Source: Corynebacterium humireducens NBRC 106098 = DSM 45392 (lineage in GTDB: Bacteria > Actinomycetota > Actinomycetes > Mycobacteriales > Mycobacteriaceae). Taken from it: 64,000 bases of DNA. The stretch is from the NCBI RefSeq assembly GCF_000819445.1, contig NZ_CP005286.1, positions 124,001 to 188,000 of the forward strand, in the 5' to 3' direction. Position 1 is the stretch's first letter; the number at the start of each line of letters is the position of its first letter. Shown here piece after piece: positions 9,093-17,827 of the stretch. The notes under the pieces were generated by a model. That model was not told the origin of the DNA. It saw nothing but the letters and a program-made list of their open reading frames with translations, and did not search any database. The translations under genes were made by a program, and so were the position numbers.

Positions 9093-9737
9093 GTGACTGT
9101 CTCCTCCTTCCTCTCCCTGCTGGTCGTCTGGCTCACGGCGAACGTGTCGCCGGGGCCGGACATCGCCCAGGTCATCCGCCTGGGCGTGCACTCGCGGAAG
9201 GCGGGCATCTTCGGCGGCCTGGGCATCAACACGGGCGCCGCGATCTGGATCACGGGCTCGCTGCTGGGTTTGTCGGCCCTGGTGAACACCCATCCGGGCG
9301 TGCTGACGTTCCTCCAGCTCATCGGTGGTTCCTACCTGATGTGGATGGGCTTCGGGGCGCTGCGCGCCGGGCTGTCCCCGCAGCGGGAGCAGGCGGCGGA
9401 GCAGGAGGAGCTCAGCGGGGAGATCTCCGCGCTGCGCGCCTGGCTGACGGGCACGGCCACGAACCTGTCCAACCCGAAGGCGCTGCTCTTCTTCGGCGCG
9501 GTGTTCGCGCAGTTCATCACGCCGGGGATGGGGTGGGAGTGGCACGCGATCATCCTGGTGGTGCTGCTGTCGACGGGCATCGCGTGGTTCACCGTCCTCG
9601 CCATCGCGGTGGACACCATCTCGGAGAAGCTGGTACGCAACGCCCGGATCATCGACGCCGTCACCGGTGTCGTCTTCATGGGGCTGGCGGCGTGGATGCT
9701 CATCGACGCCGCTTCCGCTCTACTATCGGGTGCATGA
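9093..9737 (+). CDS. LysE/RhtB family amino acid exporter
   Basis: A 214-residue membrane protein with the family signature near the N terminus ([15 protein letters not shown], residues 17-31) and about six hydrophobic segments, the normal LysE/RhtB length and layout. Such proteins export amino acids or homoserine lactone-like compounds; the substrate here is unknown. The GTG start follows a -10 box by 6 bases. The stop overlaps the start of the YbjQ-family gene (ATGA), suggesting coupled expression. Confidence 0.9.
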   Translation: MTVSSFLSLLVVWLTANVSPGPDIAQVIRLGVHSRKAGIFGGLGINTGAAIWITGSLLGLSALVNTHPGVLTFLQLIGGSYLMWMGFGALRAGLSPQREQAAEQEELSGEISALRAWLTGTATNLSNPKALLFFGAVFAQFITPGMGWEWHAIILVVLLSTGIAWFTVLAIAVDTISEKLVRNARIIDAVTGVVFMGLAAWMLIDAASALLSGA

Positions 9738-10066
9738 TCGTCACCACGACCCCAGGCATCGACGGCTACCGCATCACCGACTACCTACGGGTGGTGGCGG
9801 GGGAGACCATCGTCGGCATCAACTTCGTCAAGGACTTCACGGCGGGGATCCGCAACATCGTCGGCGGCCGTTCCGGCTCCTACGAGCAGGAGGCCCACCA
9901 GGCCCGGGAGAGCGCCCTGGCCGAGATGGTCGAGCGCGCGCAGCAGCTCGGGGCGCACGCGGTGGTCGGGGTGGACATCGACTACGAGACGCTGGGCAGC
10001 GGCAACAACATGATGATGGTGTCCGCCAGCGGGACCGCCGTCCTCATCGCCCCGCTCGAGGGCTAG
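9734..10066 (+). CDS. YbjQ/UPF0145 family protein
   Basis: A 110-residue protein matching the YbjQ (UPF0145) family: a beta strand start (TTPGIDGY), a glycine-rich middle ([17 protein letters not shown], near residues 37-53), and the family end [15 protein letters not shown]. Such proteins probably form pentameric rings; no function is established. Overlaps the exporter stop by 4 bases. Confidence 0.85.
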   Translation: MIVTTTPGIDGYRITDYLRVVAGETIVGINFVKDFTAGIRNIVGGRSGSYEQEAHQARESALAEMVERAQQLGAHAVVGVDIDYETLGSGNNMMMVSASGTAVLIAPLEG

Positions 10067-10069
10067 ACT
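10064..10069 (+). promoter_or_regulatory. -10 box TAGACT of a leaderless gene
   Basis: TAGACT overlaps the YbjQ stop codon and ends 8 bases before the S4-domain gene start at 10078. Confidence 0.55.
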
Positions 10070-10077
10070 CAGGCACC

Positions 10078-10371
10078 ATGCACGCCCATGATGTCGCGAT
10101 CCGCGACGAGACGATCAAGCTCGGCCAGTTCATCAAGCTCGCCAGCCTGGTGGCCACCGGCGGTGAGGCCAAGGACGTCATCGCCAACGGCGAGGTCACG
10201 GTCAACGGCGAGGTGGACACCCGCCGCGGCAAGACCCTCCGCCACGGCGACGTCGTGTGCCTCGCCGGCACCTGCGCGCGCGTGACCGCGGCGGACCCGG
10301 ACGAGGACGACTACTTCGACGAGGCCACCGCCAATGATGATTTCGACCCGGAGAAGTGGAGAAACCTCTAG
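10078..10371 (+). CDS. S4-domain RNA-binding protein (YbcJ-like)
   Basis: A 97-residue protein made almost entirely of an S4 RNA-binding domain (IKLGQFIKLASLV near residues 12-24, then GEAKDVIANGEVTVNGEV and an R-G-K loop), followed by an acidic tail (DPDEDDYFDE). This is the layout of the YbcJ/RqcP-like small S4 proteins, which bind ribosomal or tRNA structures. Its stop is immediately followed by the start of the VOC gene, so the two are probably co-expressed. Confidence 0.85.
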   Translation: MHAHDVAIRDETIKLGQFIKLASLVATGGEAKDVIANGEVTVNGEVDTRRGKTLRHGDVVCLAGTCARVTAADPDEDDYFDEATANDDFDPEKWRNL

Positions 10372-11190
10372 ATGCCTGCTTTCGAGGCCACCGGCGGTAT
10401 GCCGTACTGGATTGACCTGACGACCTCGGACGTGCGGAAGTCCACGCACTTCTACGCGCAGCTGCTCGACTGGGAGATCGACAGCCGCGACGACTCCGAC
10501 TACCGCATCGCCCGTGTGCAGGGCCTGCCGGTCGCCGGCTTCATCCCGCAGCCGGAGGAGGGGGGCGCTTTCCCGGACACCTGGATCACCTACTTCCTCG
10601 CCGACGACATCGACGCGCAGGTCAAGCAGATCGAGCGCCTCGGCGGACGGGTGCTCGCGGCCCCGACGGAGGTCGGCATCGGCCGTATGACCCTGCTCAT
10701 CGACGCCGCCGGCGCCCTGTTCGGCCTCATCGAGCCCGCCGGCGAGGACTACTTCATCGCCGCCGGCGAGCCCGGCACCCCGGTGTGGCACGAGCTCACC
10801 GCCACCGCCGGCTTCGAGGACGCCGTGGACTTCTACCACGGCCTGCTCGACTGGGAGCTCGTGGCCCAGGCGACGGGCGAGGACTTCACCTACACCACCG
10901 CCGTGGCGGAGGGCGCGCCCTTCGCCGGCATCTGGAAGGCCGAGGGCCAGTTCCCGCCGCAGGTCCCCAGCTTCTGGCAGTCCTACCTGGGCATCGTCGA
11001 CCTCGACGACGCCGTCACCCGCGTCCCCGAGCTCGGCGGCGAGATCATCCGCGAGCCCTGGGACTCCGAGTTCGGCCGCATGTGCATCATCGCGGACCCG
11101 ACCGGCGCGACCGTCACCCTCGCCGAGGTGGAGGCGTACGTCGAGGAGGACATCCGCGAGTCGGATCCGCTGCAGGACGTTGAGTTCTAG
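10372..11190 (+). CDS. Two-domain VOC (glyoxalase-like) protein
   Basis: A 272-residue protein with two tandem glyoxalase/bleomycin-resistance (VOC) modules, about 1-130 and 135-265. Each has the paired beta-alpha-beta pattern, with DLTTSDVRKSTHFYAQLLDWE in the first and the corresponding VDFYHGLLDWEL in the second. Tandem VOC proteins of this kind are common in actinobacteria and are often annotated as putative hydroxylases or glyoxalases; the real substrate is unknown. It starts directly after the S4 gene stop. Confidence 0.85.
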   Translation: MPAFEATGGMPYWIDLTTSDVRKSTHFYAQLLDWEIDSRDDSDYRIARVQGLPVAGFIPQPEEGGAFPDTWITYFLADDIDAQVKQIERLGGRVLAAPTEVGIGRMTLLIDAAGALFGLIEPAGEDYFIAAGEPGTPVWHELTATAGFEDAVDFYHGLLDWELVAQATGEDFTYTTAVAEGAPFAGIWKAEGQFPPQVPSFWQSYLGIVDLDDAVTRVPELGGEIIREPWDSEFGRMCIIADPTGATVTLAEVEAYVEEDIRESDPLQDVEF

Positions 11191-11470
11191 CGGGCTCTCC
11201 GATCTGCAGGAGAGGGTGCTCGCGGCCGTCGACACGCTCGCTCCGGGGGAGGTGAGCACCTACGGGGAGATCGGCGCGCGCGTCGGCGCCGGCCCGCGGC
11301 AGGTGGGCCGGGTGCTCGCCGAGGTCGGGCACCTCACCGCCTGGTGGCGCGTCGTGCGTGCCGACGGCTCCTCGCACGACCCCGCCGCCTCCGTCCCGCA
11401 CTGGGACGCCGAGGGCATCCCGCACAACGGGCGGGCCGTGCGCTGGTCCGACTACCCTCGGGAGTCATGA
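11180..11470 (+). CDS. Alkyltransferase-like (MGMT family) protein
   Basis: A 96-residue protein of the DNA-binding domain of O6-alkylguanine transferases. The helix-turn-helix core (VSTYGEIGARVGAGPRQVG) is near residues 25-43. The segment that normally holds the active-site PCHR is replaced by AWWRVVRADG, so it should bind alkylated bases without repairing them, as alkyltransferase-like proteins do to recruit nucleotide excision repair. The start is a TTG overlapping the VOC gene by 11 bases; it is chosen because the domain begins at residue 5. Confidence 0.82.
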   Translation: MSSSGLSDLQERVLAAVDTLAPGEVSTYGEIGARVGAGPRQVGRVLAEVGHLTAWWRVVRADGSSHDPAASVPHWDAEGIPHNGRAVRWSDYPRES

Positions 11471-12507
11471 GGACTGTTCGTGCCTGGGGTGTCCCGGGGT
11501 TCGCTGAGCCGCTGGAGCCGGTGACCATCACGCGCCGCGACCTGCGGGAGGACGACGTGTCCATCCGCATCGAGTTCGTCGGCATCTGCCACTCGGACAT
11601 CCACACCGCGCGCGGTGACTGGGGGGAGCGGGCCTACCCGCTGGTCCCCGGGCACGAGATCGTCGGGATCGTGGAGGATGTCGGCGCCGACGTCACCACC
11701 CACCGCCCGGGCGACCGCGTCGGCGTCGGCTGCTACGTCGACTCGTGCGGCAGCTGCCACCCCTGCTCGCTGGGCGAGATCTCCTACTGCGAGGAGGGGG
11801 CGACGCTGACGTACGGGGGCGTCGAGCGTCGTGACGCGAGCGTCACCCAGGGCGGGTACTCGCAGCTCATCGTCGTGCGGGAGGACTTCGTGGTCCGCAT
11901 CCCGGAGGGGCTGGACCCGGCGGCGGCCGCCCCGCTGCTGTGCGCCGGCATCACCACCTACGCGCCGCTGCGGCACTGGGGCGCGGGCCCGGGCAGGCGC
12001 GTGGGCGTCATCGGCCTCGGCGGGCTCGGGCACGTCGGCGTGCGGATCGCCGCCGCGATGGGCGCCGAGGTCACCGTCCTCTCCCACTCGGACGCCAAAC
12101 GGGAGGACGCCCTGCGATTCGGCGCCACCCGGCACGTCTCCACCGCCGACGGCCTGCCGGAGGACCTGCACAACCACTTCGACCTCCTCCTCAACACCGT
12201 CTCCGTCGACCTCCACACCGACGCCCTCCTCCAGCTGCTGCGTCTCGACGGCGCCCTCGTCCAGCTCGGCCTCCCGCCCGGCGCGCTGGAGGTCCCGGTG
12301 CGTTCGCTGACGCAGAGACGCCGCTCGGTGAGCGGTTCCCTGGTCGGCGGGATCCGGGAGACGCAGGAGATGCTCGACTTCTGCGCCGCCCACGGCGTCA
12401 CCGCCGAGATCGAGCTCATCGACGCCGCCGCCCTCAACGAGGCCTACGACCGAACGATCAACTCCGACGTCCGCTACCGCTTCGTCATCGACGCCACCAC
12501 CTTCTGA
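11467..12507 (+). CDS. Zinc-dependent alcohol dehydrogenase (CAD/YahK-like)
   Basis: A 346-residue medium-chain dehydrogenase. The catalytic zinc motif includes C-H-S (GICHSDIHTARGDWG, near residues 39-53) and GHEIVG near 62. The four-Cys structural zinc site is near 93-107 (DSCGSCHPCSLGEISYC). The Rossmann motif is GLGGLGHVGV near 184. Overall it resembles YahK/cinnamyl-alcohol-type NADP-dependent aldehyde reductases. Overlaps the preceding stop by 4 bases and ends one base before the YihY gene starts, so it is part of one tight operon from about 10078. Confidence 0.9.
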   Translation: MRTVRAWGVPGFAEPLEPVTITRRDLREDDVSIRIEFVGICHSDIHTARGDWGERAYPLVPGHEIVGIVEDVGADVTTHRPGDRVGVGCYVDSCGSCHPCSLGEISYCEEGATLTYGGVERRDASVTQGGYSQLIVVREDFVVRIPEGLDPAAAAPLLCAGITTYAPLRHWGAGPGRRVGVIGLGGLGHVGVRIAAAMGAEVTVLSHSDAKREDALRFGATRHVSTADGLPEDLHNHFDLLLNTVSVDLHTDALLQLLRLDGALVQLGLPPGALEVPVRSLTQRRRSVSGSLVGGIRETQEMLDFCAAHGVTAEIELIDAAALNEAYDRTINSDVRYRFVIDATTF

Positions 12508-12508
12508 C

Positions 12509-13549
12509 ATGAGTACCGCCTCCGCACGTCGCCCACGCCTGAGCAGCCACGGCTGGCGCTACGTCACCGGCCGCGTCGCCCACGAGTTCTGGCTGGGCGG
12601 GGGCCCCGACCTGGCGGCCAAGCTCACCTTCTTCACCGTGATGTCCTTCGCCCCGACGATCCTGGCGATCTACTCGCTGGCCACGCTCGTGCTGGCCAAC
12701 AACGCGGAGCTGGTGGAGTCGCTCATCGCGGACTTCATCGCCGGGTACGTGCCGGGGGAGTACCAGGAGTCGGTGCGTGGCGTGCTGGAGATGGTCATCG
12801 GCTCGCAGCGGGGCGGCGTCGTCGGCGTCATCGTCGGTGTGGCGGTCGCCCTGTGGTCGGCGTCGGCGTACGTGCGGGCGTTCTCCCGGACGGCGAACAC
12901 CGTGTACGGGCAACCGGAGGGTCGTTCCATCCCGCGGTTGTGGGCGACCATGTTCCTGCTGACGTTCGCGCTGCTGGTCGGCATGGTGGGCATCCTCGTG
13001 TCGGTGATGCTCAACGAGACCGTCGTCAACGCCACCCTCGGCCTCATCGCAGAGCCGCTGGGCCTGGGCGGCACCCTGGACTTCCTGCTGGGGGCGTTCC
13101 TGCCGGTGTGGCGCTGGGTGAAGTGGCCGGTGATCCTCGCCCTGGCCACCGTGCTCATCGCGGTGCTGTACTACTTCACACCCAACGTCCGGCAGGCCCG
13201 CTTCCGGTGGCTCAGCGTCGGCGCGTTCGTGGCGCTGCTCGGCCTGGCCCTGGTCAGCGGGGGCTTCTGGTTGTACCTGTCCTACTTCTCCTCGCTGAGC
13301 TCCTACGGGGCGATCGGCACGATCCTGGCCTTCATGTTCGTCCTCTGGGGTTTCAACATGATGCTGGTGCTCGGCATGAAGGTCGACGTCGAAGTGGAAC
13401 GCGCCCGCCAGCTCAAGGAGGGGCGGAAGGCGGAGCGGGAGATCCACCTCCCGCCGCGCTCCACCCGCCAGGTCGAACGCACCGAGGCGATGCAGGAACG
13501 CCTCGAGGAACGCGGCCGCGACCTGCGGAAACGCTACCTGGCGGACTGA
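12509..13549 (+). CDS. YihY/BrkB family membrane protein
   Basis: A 346-residue membrane protein with about six hydrophobic segments in the YihY/BrkB pattern: LAAKLTFFTVMSFAPTILA near residues 32-50 and later SAYVRAF and YYFTPN motifs. The C terminus is a long charged tail. The family was once called ribonuclease BN by mistake; its function is unknown. The last 16 bases overlap the end of the convergent esterase gene. Confidence 0.87.
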   Translation: MSTASARRPRLSSHGWRYVTGRVAHEFWLGGGPDLAAKLTFFTVMSFAPTILAIYSLATLVLANNAELVESLIADFIAGYVPGEYQESVRGVLEMVIGSQRGGVVGVIVGVAVALWSASAYVRAFSRTANTVYGQPEGRSIPRLWATMFLLTFALLVGMVGILVSVMLNETVVNATLGLIAEPLGLGGTLDFLLGAFLPVWRWVKWPVILALATVLIAVLYYFTPNVRQARFRWLSVGAFVALLGLALVSGGFWLYLSYFSSLSSYGAIGTILAFMFVLWGFNMMLVLGMKVDVEVERARQLKEGRKAEREIHLPPRSTRQVERTEAMQERLEERGRDLRKRYLAD

Positions 13550-14436
13550 GCGCGCAGGAACTCCGCCACGTCGGCGATCCTCTGACGCGCCACCTCCGGG
13601 GTGGACACCCGGTGCCGGGAGACGTACTCCCTCACCTCATGGTCCCCGGTCCCCGGACGCCCCGCGATCTCGTCCTGCAGGGCGATCTGCACCAGGCTCG
13701 GCGGCCAGGCGGCCGGCTCCGGCACGACCGCCGCACCGCGGATGTCCTCCGGCAGGCCGGCGACGGAGTCGAGGTCTGGGAAGGTGAGCACGAGGGCGTC
13801 GAAAAGCGAGGCGTTGAGCGCGGCCAACGCCGCACCCGAGGAGTAGCCCCAGCCCGTGATCGACGTGGCGTTGTGGTGCTTCGCGATGCCTACCGCCTTC
13901 CGCACCGTGTCATTCATGTCCGCGAGCGTGCTCTGCGGGGCGAGCGGGTAGTCCAGGTCGAGGATGACCGTGCCGGAGCGCTGCGCCGCGGCCGCGACCT
14001 CCGGGCGCCACGCGATCTCCAGGGCGTTGCCGGAGCCGCGCCACCAGCCGCCGGAGTGGAAGGAGATCGCCCACGCGCCCGTCGGCTCGGAGGGCGTGAA
14101 GAGGCGGCCGCCGACCTCCGGGACCTCGGACACCTCGATGCCCTCCGCCCAGACGACGCCCGGCATGGAGTGGTCGAGCCCGGAACCGAGCATGAGCATC
14201 GCCGCGTGCGTGATGCGGTCCGGCAGGCGGGCGATGTAGTTGTCCGCCGGATCAGGGTCACCGCTGCCGCCCCTCCACGGGGGCGTGAAGTCGGGGAGGT
14301 CGTAGTGGGCGTCGATGTAGGAGTACAGCTGCTCGAGCTGTTCCTCCGCGGGCATCTCCCGCTCGACGCCGCCGACCCGGAACTCGGCGCGGTGCTTCTC
14401 TTCCTGCAACTGCTCAGCTGTCTTCTCATCGCTCAT
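13534..14436 (-). CDS. Alpha/beta-hydrolase fold esterase
   Basis: A 300-residue protein with the oxyanion motif of hormone-sensitive-lipase-like esterases (SFHSGGWWRGSG, near residues 127-138) and a nucleophile elbow GYSSG near residue 197. The DLDYPLAPQ segment after the oxyanion loop is also typical. The usual HGGG is altered to HSGGWW. The start at 14436 is preceded by a -10 box by 7 bases and no ribosome binding site; an upstream ATG would only add ten residues that overlap the promoter. The substrate is unknown. Confidence 0.8.
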   Translation of the reverse strand: MSDEKTAEQLQEEKHRAEFRVGGVEREMPAEEQLEQLYSYIDAHYDLPDFTPPWRGGSGDPDPADNYIARLPDRITHAAMLMLGSGLDHSMPGVVWAEGIEVSEVPEVGGRLFTPSEPTGAWAISFHSGGWWRGSGNALEIAWRPEVAAAAQRSGTVILDLDYPLAPQSTLADMNDTVRKAVGIAKHHNATSITGWGYSSGAALAALNASLFDALVLTFPDLDSVAGLPEDIRGAAVVPEPAAWPPSLVQIALQDEIAGRPGTGDHEVREYVSRHRVSTPEVARQRIADVAEFLRAQSAR

Positions 14437-14443
14437 GACGGAC

Positions 14444-14449
14444 AGCCTA
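14444..14449 (-). promoter_or_regulatory. -10 box TAGGCT of the esterase gene
   Basis: Reads TAGGCT on the minus strand and ends 7 bases before the ATG at 14436; a leaderless arrangement. Confidence 0.55.
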
Positions 14450-14553
14450 GTTGCGTCAGAGCCCATACGTGGGGGGTTATATCGGACTACGCTGGGGGCA
14501 AGAACCCGGAATCACCCTGACAAACGCATACGAATCCAAGGAGCACACAGATC

Positions 14554-15174
14554 ATGAGCGGTGAAGTCCTCATCTACGATGCAGTTCTGGACCCCGACAA
14601 GGATGATCTCGCCGCCCGTTACGCCGGCATCGTCACCCTGCTGGGCAGCTACCGCCTGGTCGATCCGGAAGGGGAGGTCGGCATCGAGGTGCTCATCGGC
14701 TCCGATCTGGACGGCCGCGGAGTGCAGCTGCCCCTCACCTACCGTTCCGCCGAGCTGGACCCGGCGCACACCCTCACCGAGATGGACCACAGCGTGCTCG
14801 GTCGCCGCTGGGTGTCCAACGCCCTCGGTGACCCGGTGGCCGTCACCCAGCTGATCCGCACCATCCTCGAGGGCGACGACGGCGCCACCCGTTCCGACGG
14901 TGTGCCCGCCGCCCTGGACATCCGCGGCTCCGGCAAGCAGGAGAAGGTCGAGATCACCAACCTCAAGCTCACCGAGGTCACCCGCCAGCGTGCCGTCGGC
15001 CACGCGAAGTTCGACGGCCAGACCCGCAACTTCCAGCTGCTGATCCCGCATCTGCTGCGCCGCCTCAACCGCGCCGGCGTCGACGCGGACACCGCCCGCC
15101 TGCACCTGGTCGGGTGGCTGCCCTCCATGCCGGAGAAGCAGCGCGTGTGCGCGGAGCTGAGCATCCGCGATTAG
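14554..15174 (+). CDS. Maltokinase N-terminal-cap-like protein
   Basis: A 206-residue protein resembling the stand-alone cap domain found at the N terminus of actinobacterial maltokinases: DPEGEVGIEVLIG near residues 37-49, LPLTYRSAEL near 60 and MDHSVLGRRWVSNALGDPV near 77-95. The kinase domain itself is absent, so no catalytic role should be assumed. A good ribosome binding site (AAGGAG, 14538-14543) precedes the ATG. A strong bidirectional hairpin follows at 15189-15224. Confidence 0.72.
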   Translation: MSGEVLIYDAVLDPDKDDLAARYAGIVTLLGSYRLVDPEGEVGIEVLIGSDLDGRGVQLPLTYRSAELDPAHTLTEMDHSVLGRRWVSNALGDPVAVTQLIRTILEGDDGATRSDGVPAALDIRGSGKQEKVEITNLKLTEVTRQRAVGHAKFDGQTRNFQLLIPHLLRRLNRAGVDADTARLHLVGWLPSMPEKQRVCAELSIRD

Positions 15175-15188
15175 TCCCCCCGACCTGA

Positions 15189-15224
15189 CTGTGGCCCGTC
15201 CCTCCTCAGGGTGGCGGGCCACAG
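15189..15224. terminator. Bidirectional hairpin between convergent genes
   Basis: A perfect 10-bp stem (CTGTGGCCCG, 15189-15198, with 15215-15224) and 16-base loop lies between the convergent cap-like gene and the M13 peptidase gene. The T-tract is weak on both sides, so it may only slow transcription. Confidence 0.6.
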
Positions 15225-15230
15225 TTGCGT

Positions 15231-17171
15231 CTACCAGATGGTCACGCGCTCGTCAGGACGGATCCACATGCCGGATTCCTCGGTGACCTCGGGGAAGGCC
15301 TCGTAGAACTCCGCGATGTTCGCGGCGATGACGTTGCAGCGGAACTCGGCGGGGGAGTGGGGGTCGATGGCCAGGTACTGCTGCGCCATCTCCGGGCGGA
15401 TGGCGGTGCGCCACACGCGGGCCCAGGACAGGAACAGCCGCTGCAGGCCGTTGAACTCACGTCCGGCCAGCTCCGGGGAGGCGTTCTCGACCTCGAAGGG
15501 CAGGACCGGGGAGGTCTCGAACGTCAGGTCCCGGTCCGCCAGGTAGCGGCGGTACGCGACGACCGCGATGCCCAGACCACCCAGGTCGCCGATGTTCTCG
15601 CCGAGGGTGAACTCGCCGTTGACGCCCTCGGACTCGATGCCCGCCTGCCGCAGCACCGACGGGATCAGGCCGGTGAACTGGCCGACCAGCTTGTCGGTGA
15701 GCTCGGTGAACGCCGCGCGGTCCTCGTCGGTCCACCAGGACTGCAGGTTGCCGTGGCCGTCGTACTGGGAACCCTGGTCGTCGAAGCCGTGGCCGATCTC
15801 GTGGCCGATGACGGCGCCGATCGCGCCGAAGTTCTCGGCGGCGTCCATGTCGGGGGAGTAGAACGGCGGGCGCAGGATGGCGGCGGGGAAGGTGATGTCG
15901 TTGACCACCGGGTTGTAGAACGCGTTGACGGTCTGCGGGGTGGAGAACCACTCGTCGCGGTCCGCCGGCTTACCGATCTTGTTGAGCTCGTAGTCCTGCA
16001 GGAACGCCGACGCCGCCCGCACGTTGTCGAGCAGGTCCGCGCCCTCCGCGGAGAAGTCCAGGCCCTCGTAGGAGCGCCACACGTCCGGGTAGCCGATCTT
16101 CGCCTTGAACTGGTCGAGCTTCTCCAGCGCCCGGCCCCGCGTCTCGGCGGTCATCCACGGCAGGTCCGTGATGCGCTCGCGGTACGCCTCCACGAGGTAC
16201 CCGACGAGCTCGAGCATCTCGTCCTTGGAGGACGCGGGGAAGTGCTTCTCGACGAAGATCCGCCCCACCTCCTGCCCCACGAGGGACTCCACCAGGCTGA
16301 CGCCCCGCTTCCAGCGGTCACGCTGCTGCGTCGCCCCGGAGAGCAGGGTGCCGTAGAACTCGAAGTTCTTCTCCCCGACCTCCTCCGGGAGAACACCCGC
16401 ACGGGAACGCAGGATGTGCCACGTCGCCCACAGCTGCCAGTCGGCGAGACGGTCGTCGGTGAGCAGGGAGGCCAGGTGCTCGACGTAGGAGGGCATCATC
16501 GACACGAGACGCTGCTCCGGCAGGCCGGTGCCGACGAGCAGACCCCGGATGACACCCGGCAGGGAGTCGAAGGACACCGGGTTGTAGGTCTTCACCGCGT
16601 CCCGCGTGGACACGACGTCCCAGTGGCCGGCGGCGATCTCCGTCTCCAGCGCGACGATGCGCTCGGTGGCGACCTCCGGGGACAGGCCGAACAGACGGAC
16701 CGGGTCGAGGAAGCCCAGCATGTCGACCACGTGGCGTCGATAAGCGGCGACGACGGTGGCGTGCTGCGGCTCGCGGTAGTACGCCTCGTCGGGCAGACCG
16801 AGACCGGACTGGATGAGGTAGGCGACGGCGTCCTCGGAGTCGGAGTCCTTCTCCACCCAGAAGGTGAGAGGCGCAGCGACACCGAGACGCTCCAGCTCAC
16901 CCAGACGGACCGCGAAGGCGGCGGCGTCGGGGGCGCTGAGGAGGTCGAGGTCGGCGTCGAGGGGCGCCATGCCCGCGGCATTGACCCCCTCGACGTCCAT
17001 GAAGGAACGGAACAGGGTGCCGGCGCGGCCGGTGTCGGTCTCGATGATGTCGCGGACGTCGGCTTCGGCGTCGTCGCGCAGCTTGTGGAAGGTGCCGTCG
17101 ACTCCGCGGTCCTCCGGAATCACATGGGCGGCGAGCCAGGGGCCGTTGACGTAGGCGTAGAGGTCGTTCAT
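15231..17171 (-). CDS. M13 family zinc metallopeptidase (PepO/neprilysin type)
   Basis: A 646-residue gluzincin. The zinc motif GHEIGHGFDDQGSQYD (HExxH) lies near residue 466 and the third ligand in ENIGDLGG near 528; the substrate-binding motif NAFYNP is near 425. The length is normal. No signal peptide is visible, so it is probably cytoplasmic, as for other bacterial PepO proteins, and cleaves oligopeptides. The ATG at 17171 is 10 residues inside the longest frame and gives MNDLYAYVNG, matching the usual start; a TAGAGT box lies just upstream. Confidence 0.92.
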   Translation of the reverse strand: MNDLYAYVNGPWLAAHVIPEDRGVDGTFHKLRDDAEADVRDIIETDTGRAGTLFRSFMDVEGVNAAGMAPLDADLDLLSAPDAAAFAVRLGELERLGVAAPLTFWVEKDSDSEDAVAYLIQSGLGLPDEAYYREPQHATVVAAYRRHVVDMLGFLDPVRLFGLSPEVATERIVALETEIAAGHWDVVSTRDAVKTYNPVSFDSLPGVIRGLLVGTGLPEQRLVSMMPSYVEHLASLLTDDRLADWQLWATWHILRSRAGVLPEEVGEKNFEFYGTLLSGATQQRDRWKRGVSLVESLVGQEVGRIFVEKHFPASSKDEMLELVGYLVEAYRERITDLPWMTAETRGRALEKLDQFKAKIGYPDVWRSYEGLDFSAEGADLLDNVRAASAFLQDYELNKIGKPADRDEWFSTPQTVNAFYNPVVNDITFPAAILRPPFYSPDMDAAENFGAIGAVIGHEIGHGFDDQGSQYDGHGNLQSWWTDEDRAAFTELTDKLVGQFTGLIPSVLRQAGIESEGVNGEFTLGENIGDLGGLGIAVVAYRRYLADRDLTFETSPVLPFEVENASPELAGREFNGLQRLFLSWARVWRTAIRPEMAQQYLAIDPHSPAEFRCNVIAANIAEFYEAFPEVTEESGMWIRPDERVTIW

Positions 17172-17215
17172 GCCCACAACTCTAGGTGAGCGGCGGCGCA
17201 TTAGTCTTGGGTCTC

Positions 17216-17827
17216 ATGAGACAGTATCGCCTTCAGCCGACGACGGACCGGACGTGGTGGTCGACCATGTTCGGGGTGACCGCCGTCATCCTCCTCCTCC
17301 CGGCGGCGCTCCTGCTGGTGGTCCCCACCCGTGACGTGTCTGAGAGGGTGGAGCTCGGCCTGTCCCAGTACGACTGGACGATCCCCCTCGAGATGGAGTG
17401 CCGCCCCTCCACGGACGTCCTGGTCAAGGGCTGGACCTGCGGCCCGGTGCTCATGCAGACCCTCATCACCGAGGGCGGCACCGACCCGGACCGCACCCTC
17501 CGCCGCATGATGCGGGCGCTGGTCTTCGGCCCCGTCTCCGAGGACGCGGAGATGCTCCGCGAGGGCGACGCCCGTATCATCATCGACCAGACCAACCGCG
17601 CCGTCGGGATCTCCCTCGAGGGCACCGGCGAGAACAGGGGCCTGACGATGGTCGCGCTGCTCTCCGGACCCGGCGAGCACCTTGCGCCGCTGTCGGACAC
17701 CATCTGGCGGGAGTTCACCGGCAACGCCCTGTCCGCGGGCGCGCAGGAGGCCATCGCGTCGACCTCCGGGGACCGCGACGGTGGTCTCCGCCTCCCCATC
17801 GAGCTGACCCAGGTGATGGCGGAATGA
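17216..17827 (+). CDS. Membrane-anchored protein of unknown function
   Basis: A 203-residue protein not recognised. One transmembrane helix is visible near residues 25-43 (VTAVILLLPAALLLVV), followed by an extracytoplasmic domain with two cysteines (MECRPSTD and GWTCGPV, near residues 61 and 75). The short spacing of the cysteines suggests a disulfide. The ATG follows a TAGTCT box (leaderless pattern), and the stop overlaps the start of the PrsW-like protease, so the pair may act together. Confidence 0.75.
   Translation: MRQYRLQPTTDRTWWSTMFGVTAVILLLPAALLLVVPTRDVSERVELGLSQYDWTIPLEMECRPSTDVLVKGWTCGPVLMQTLITEGGTDPDRTLRRMMRALVFGPVSEDAEMLREGDARIIIDQTNRAVGISLEGTGENRGLTMVALLSGPGEHLAPLSDTIWREFTGNALSAGAQEAIASTSGDRDGGLRLPIELTQVMAE

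Noticed and set aside
12853..14520. A 555-residue plus-strand open frame
   Set aside because: Shadow frame covering the end of the YihY gene and the antisense of the esterase; composition is typical of a high-GC shadow.
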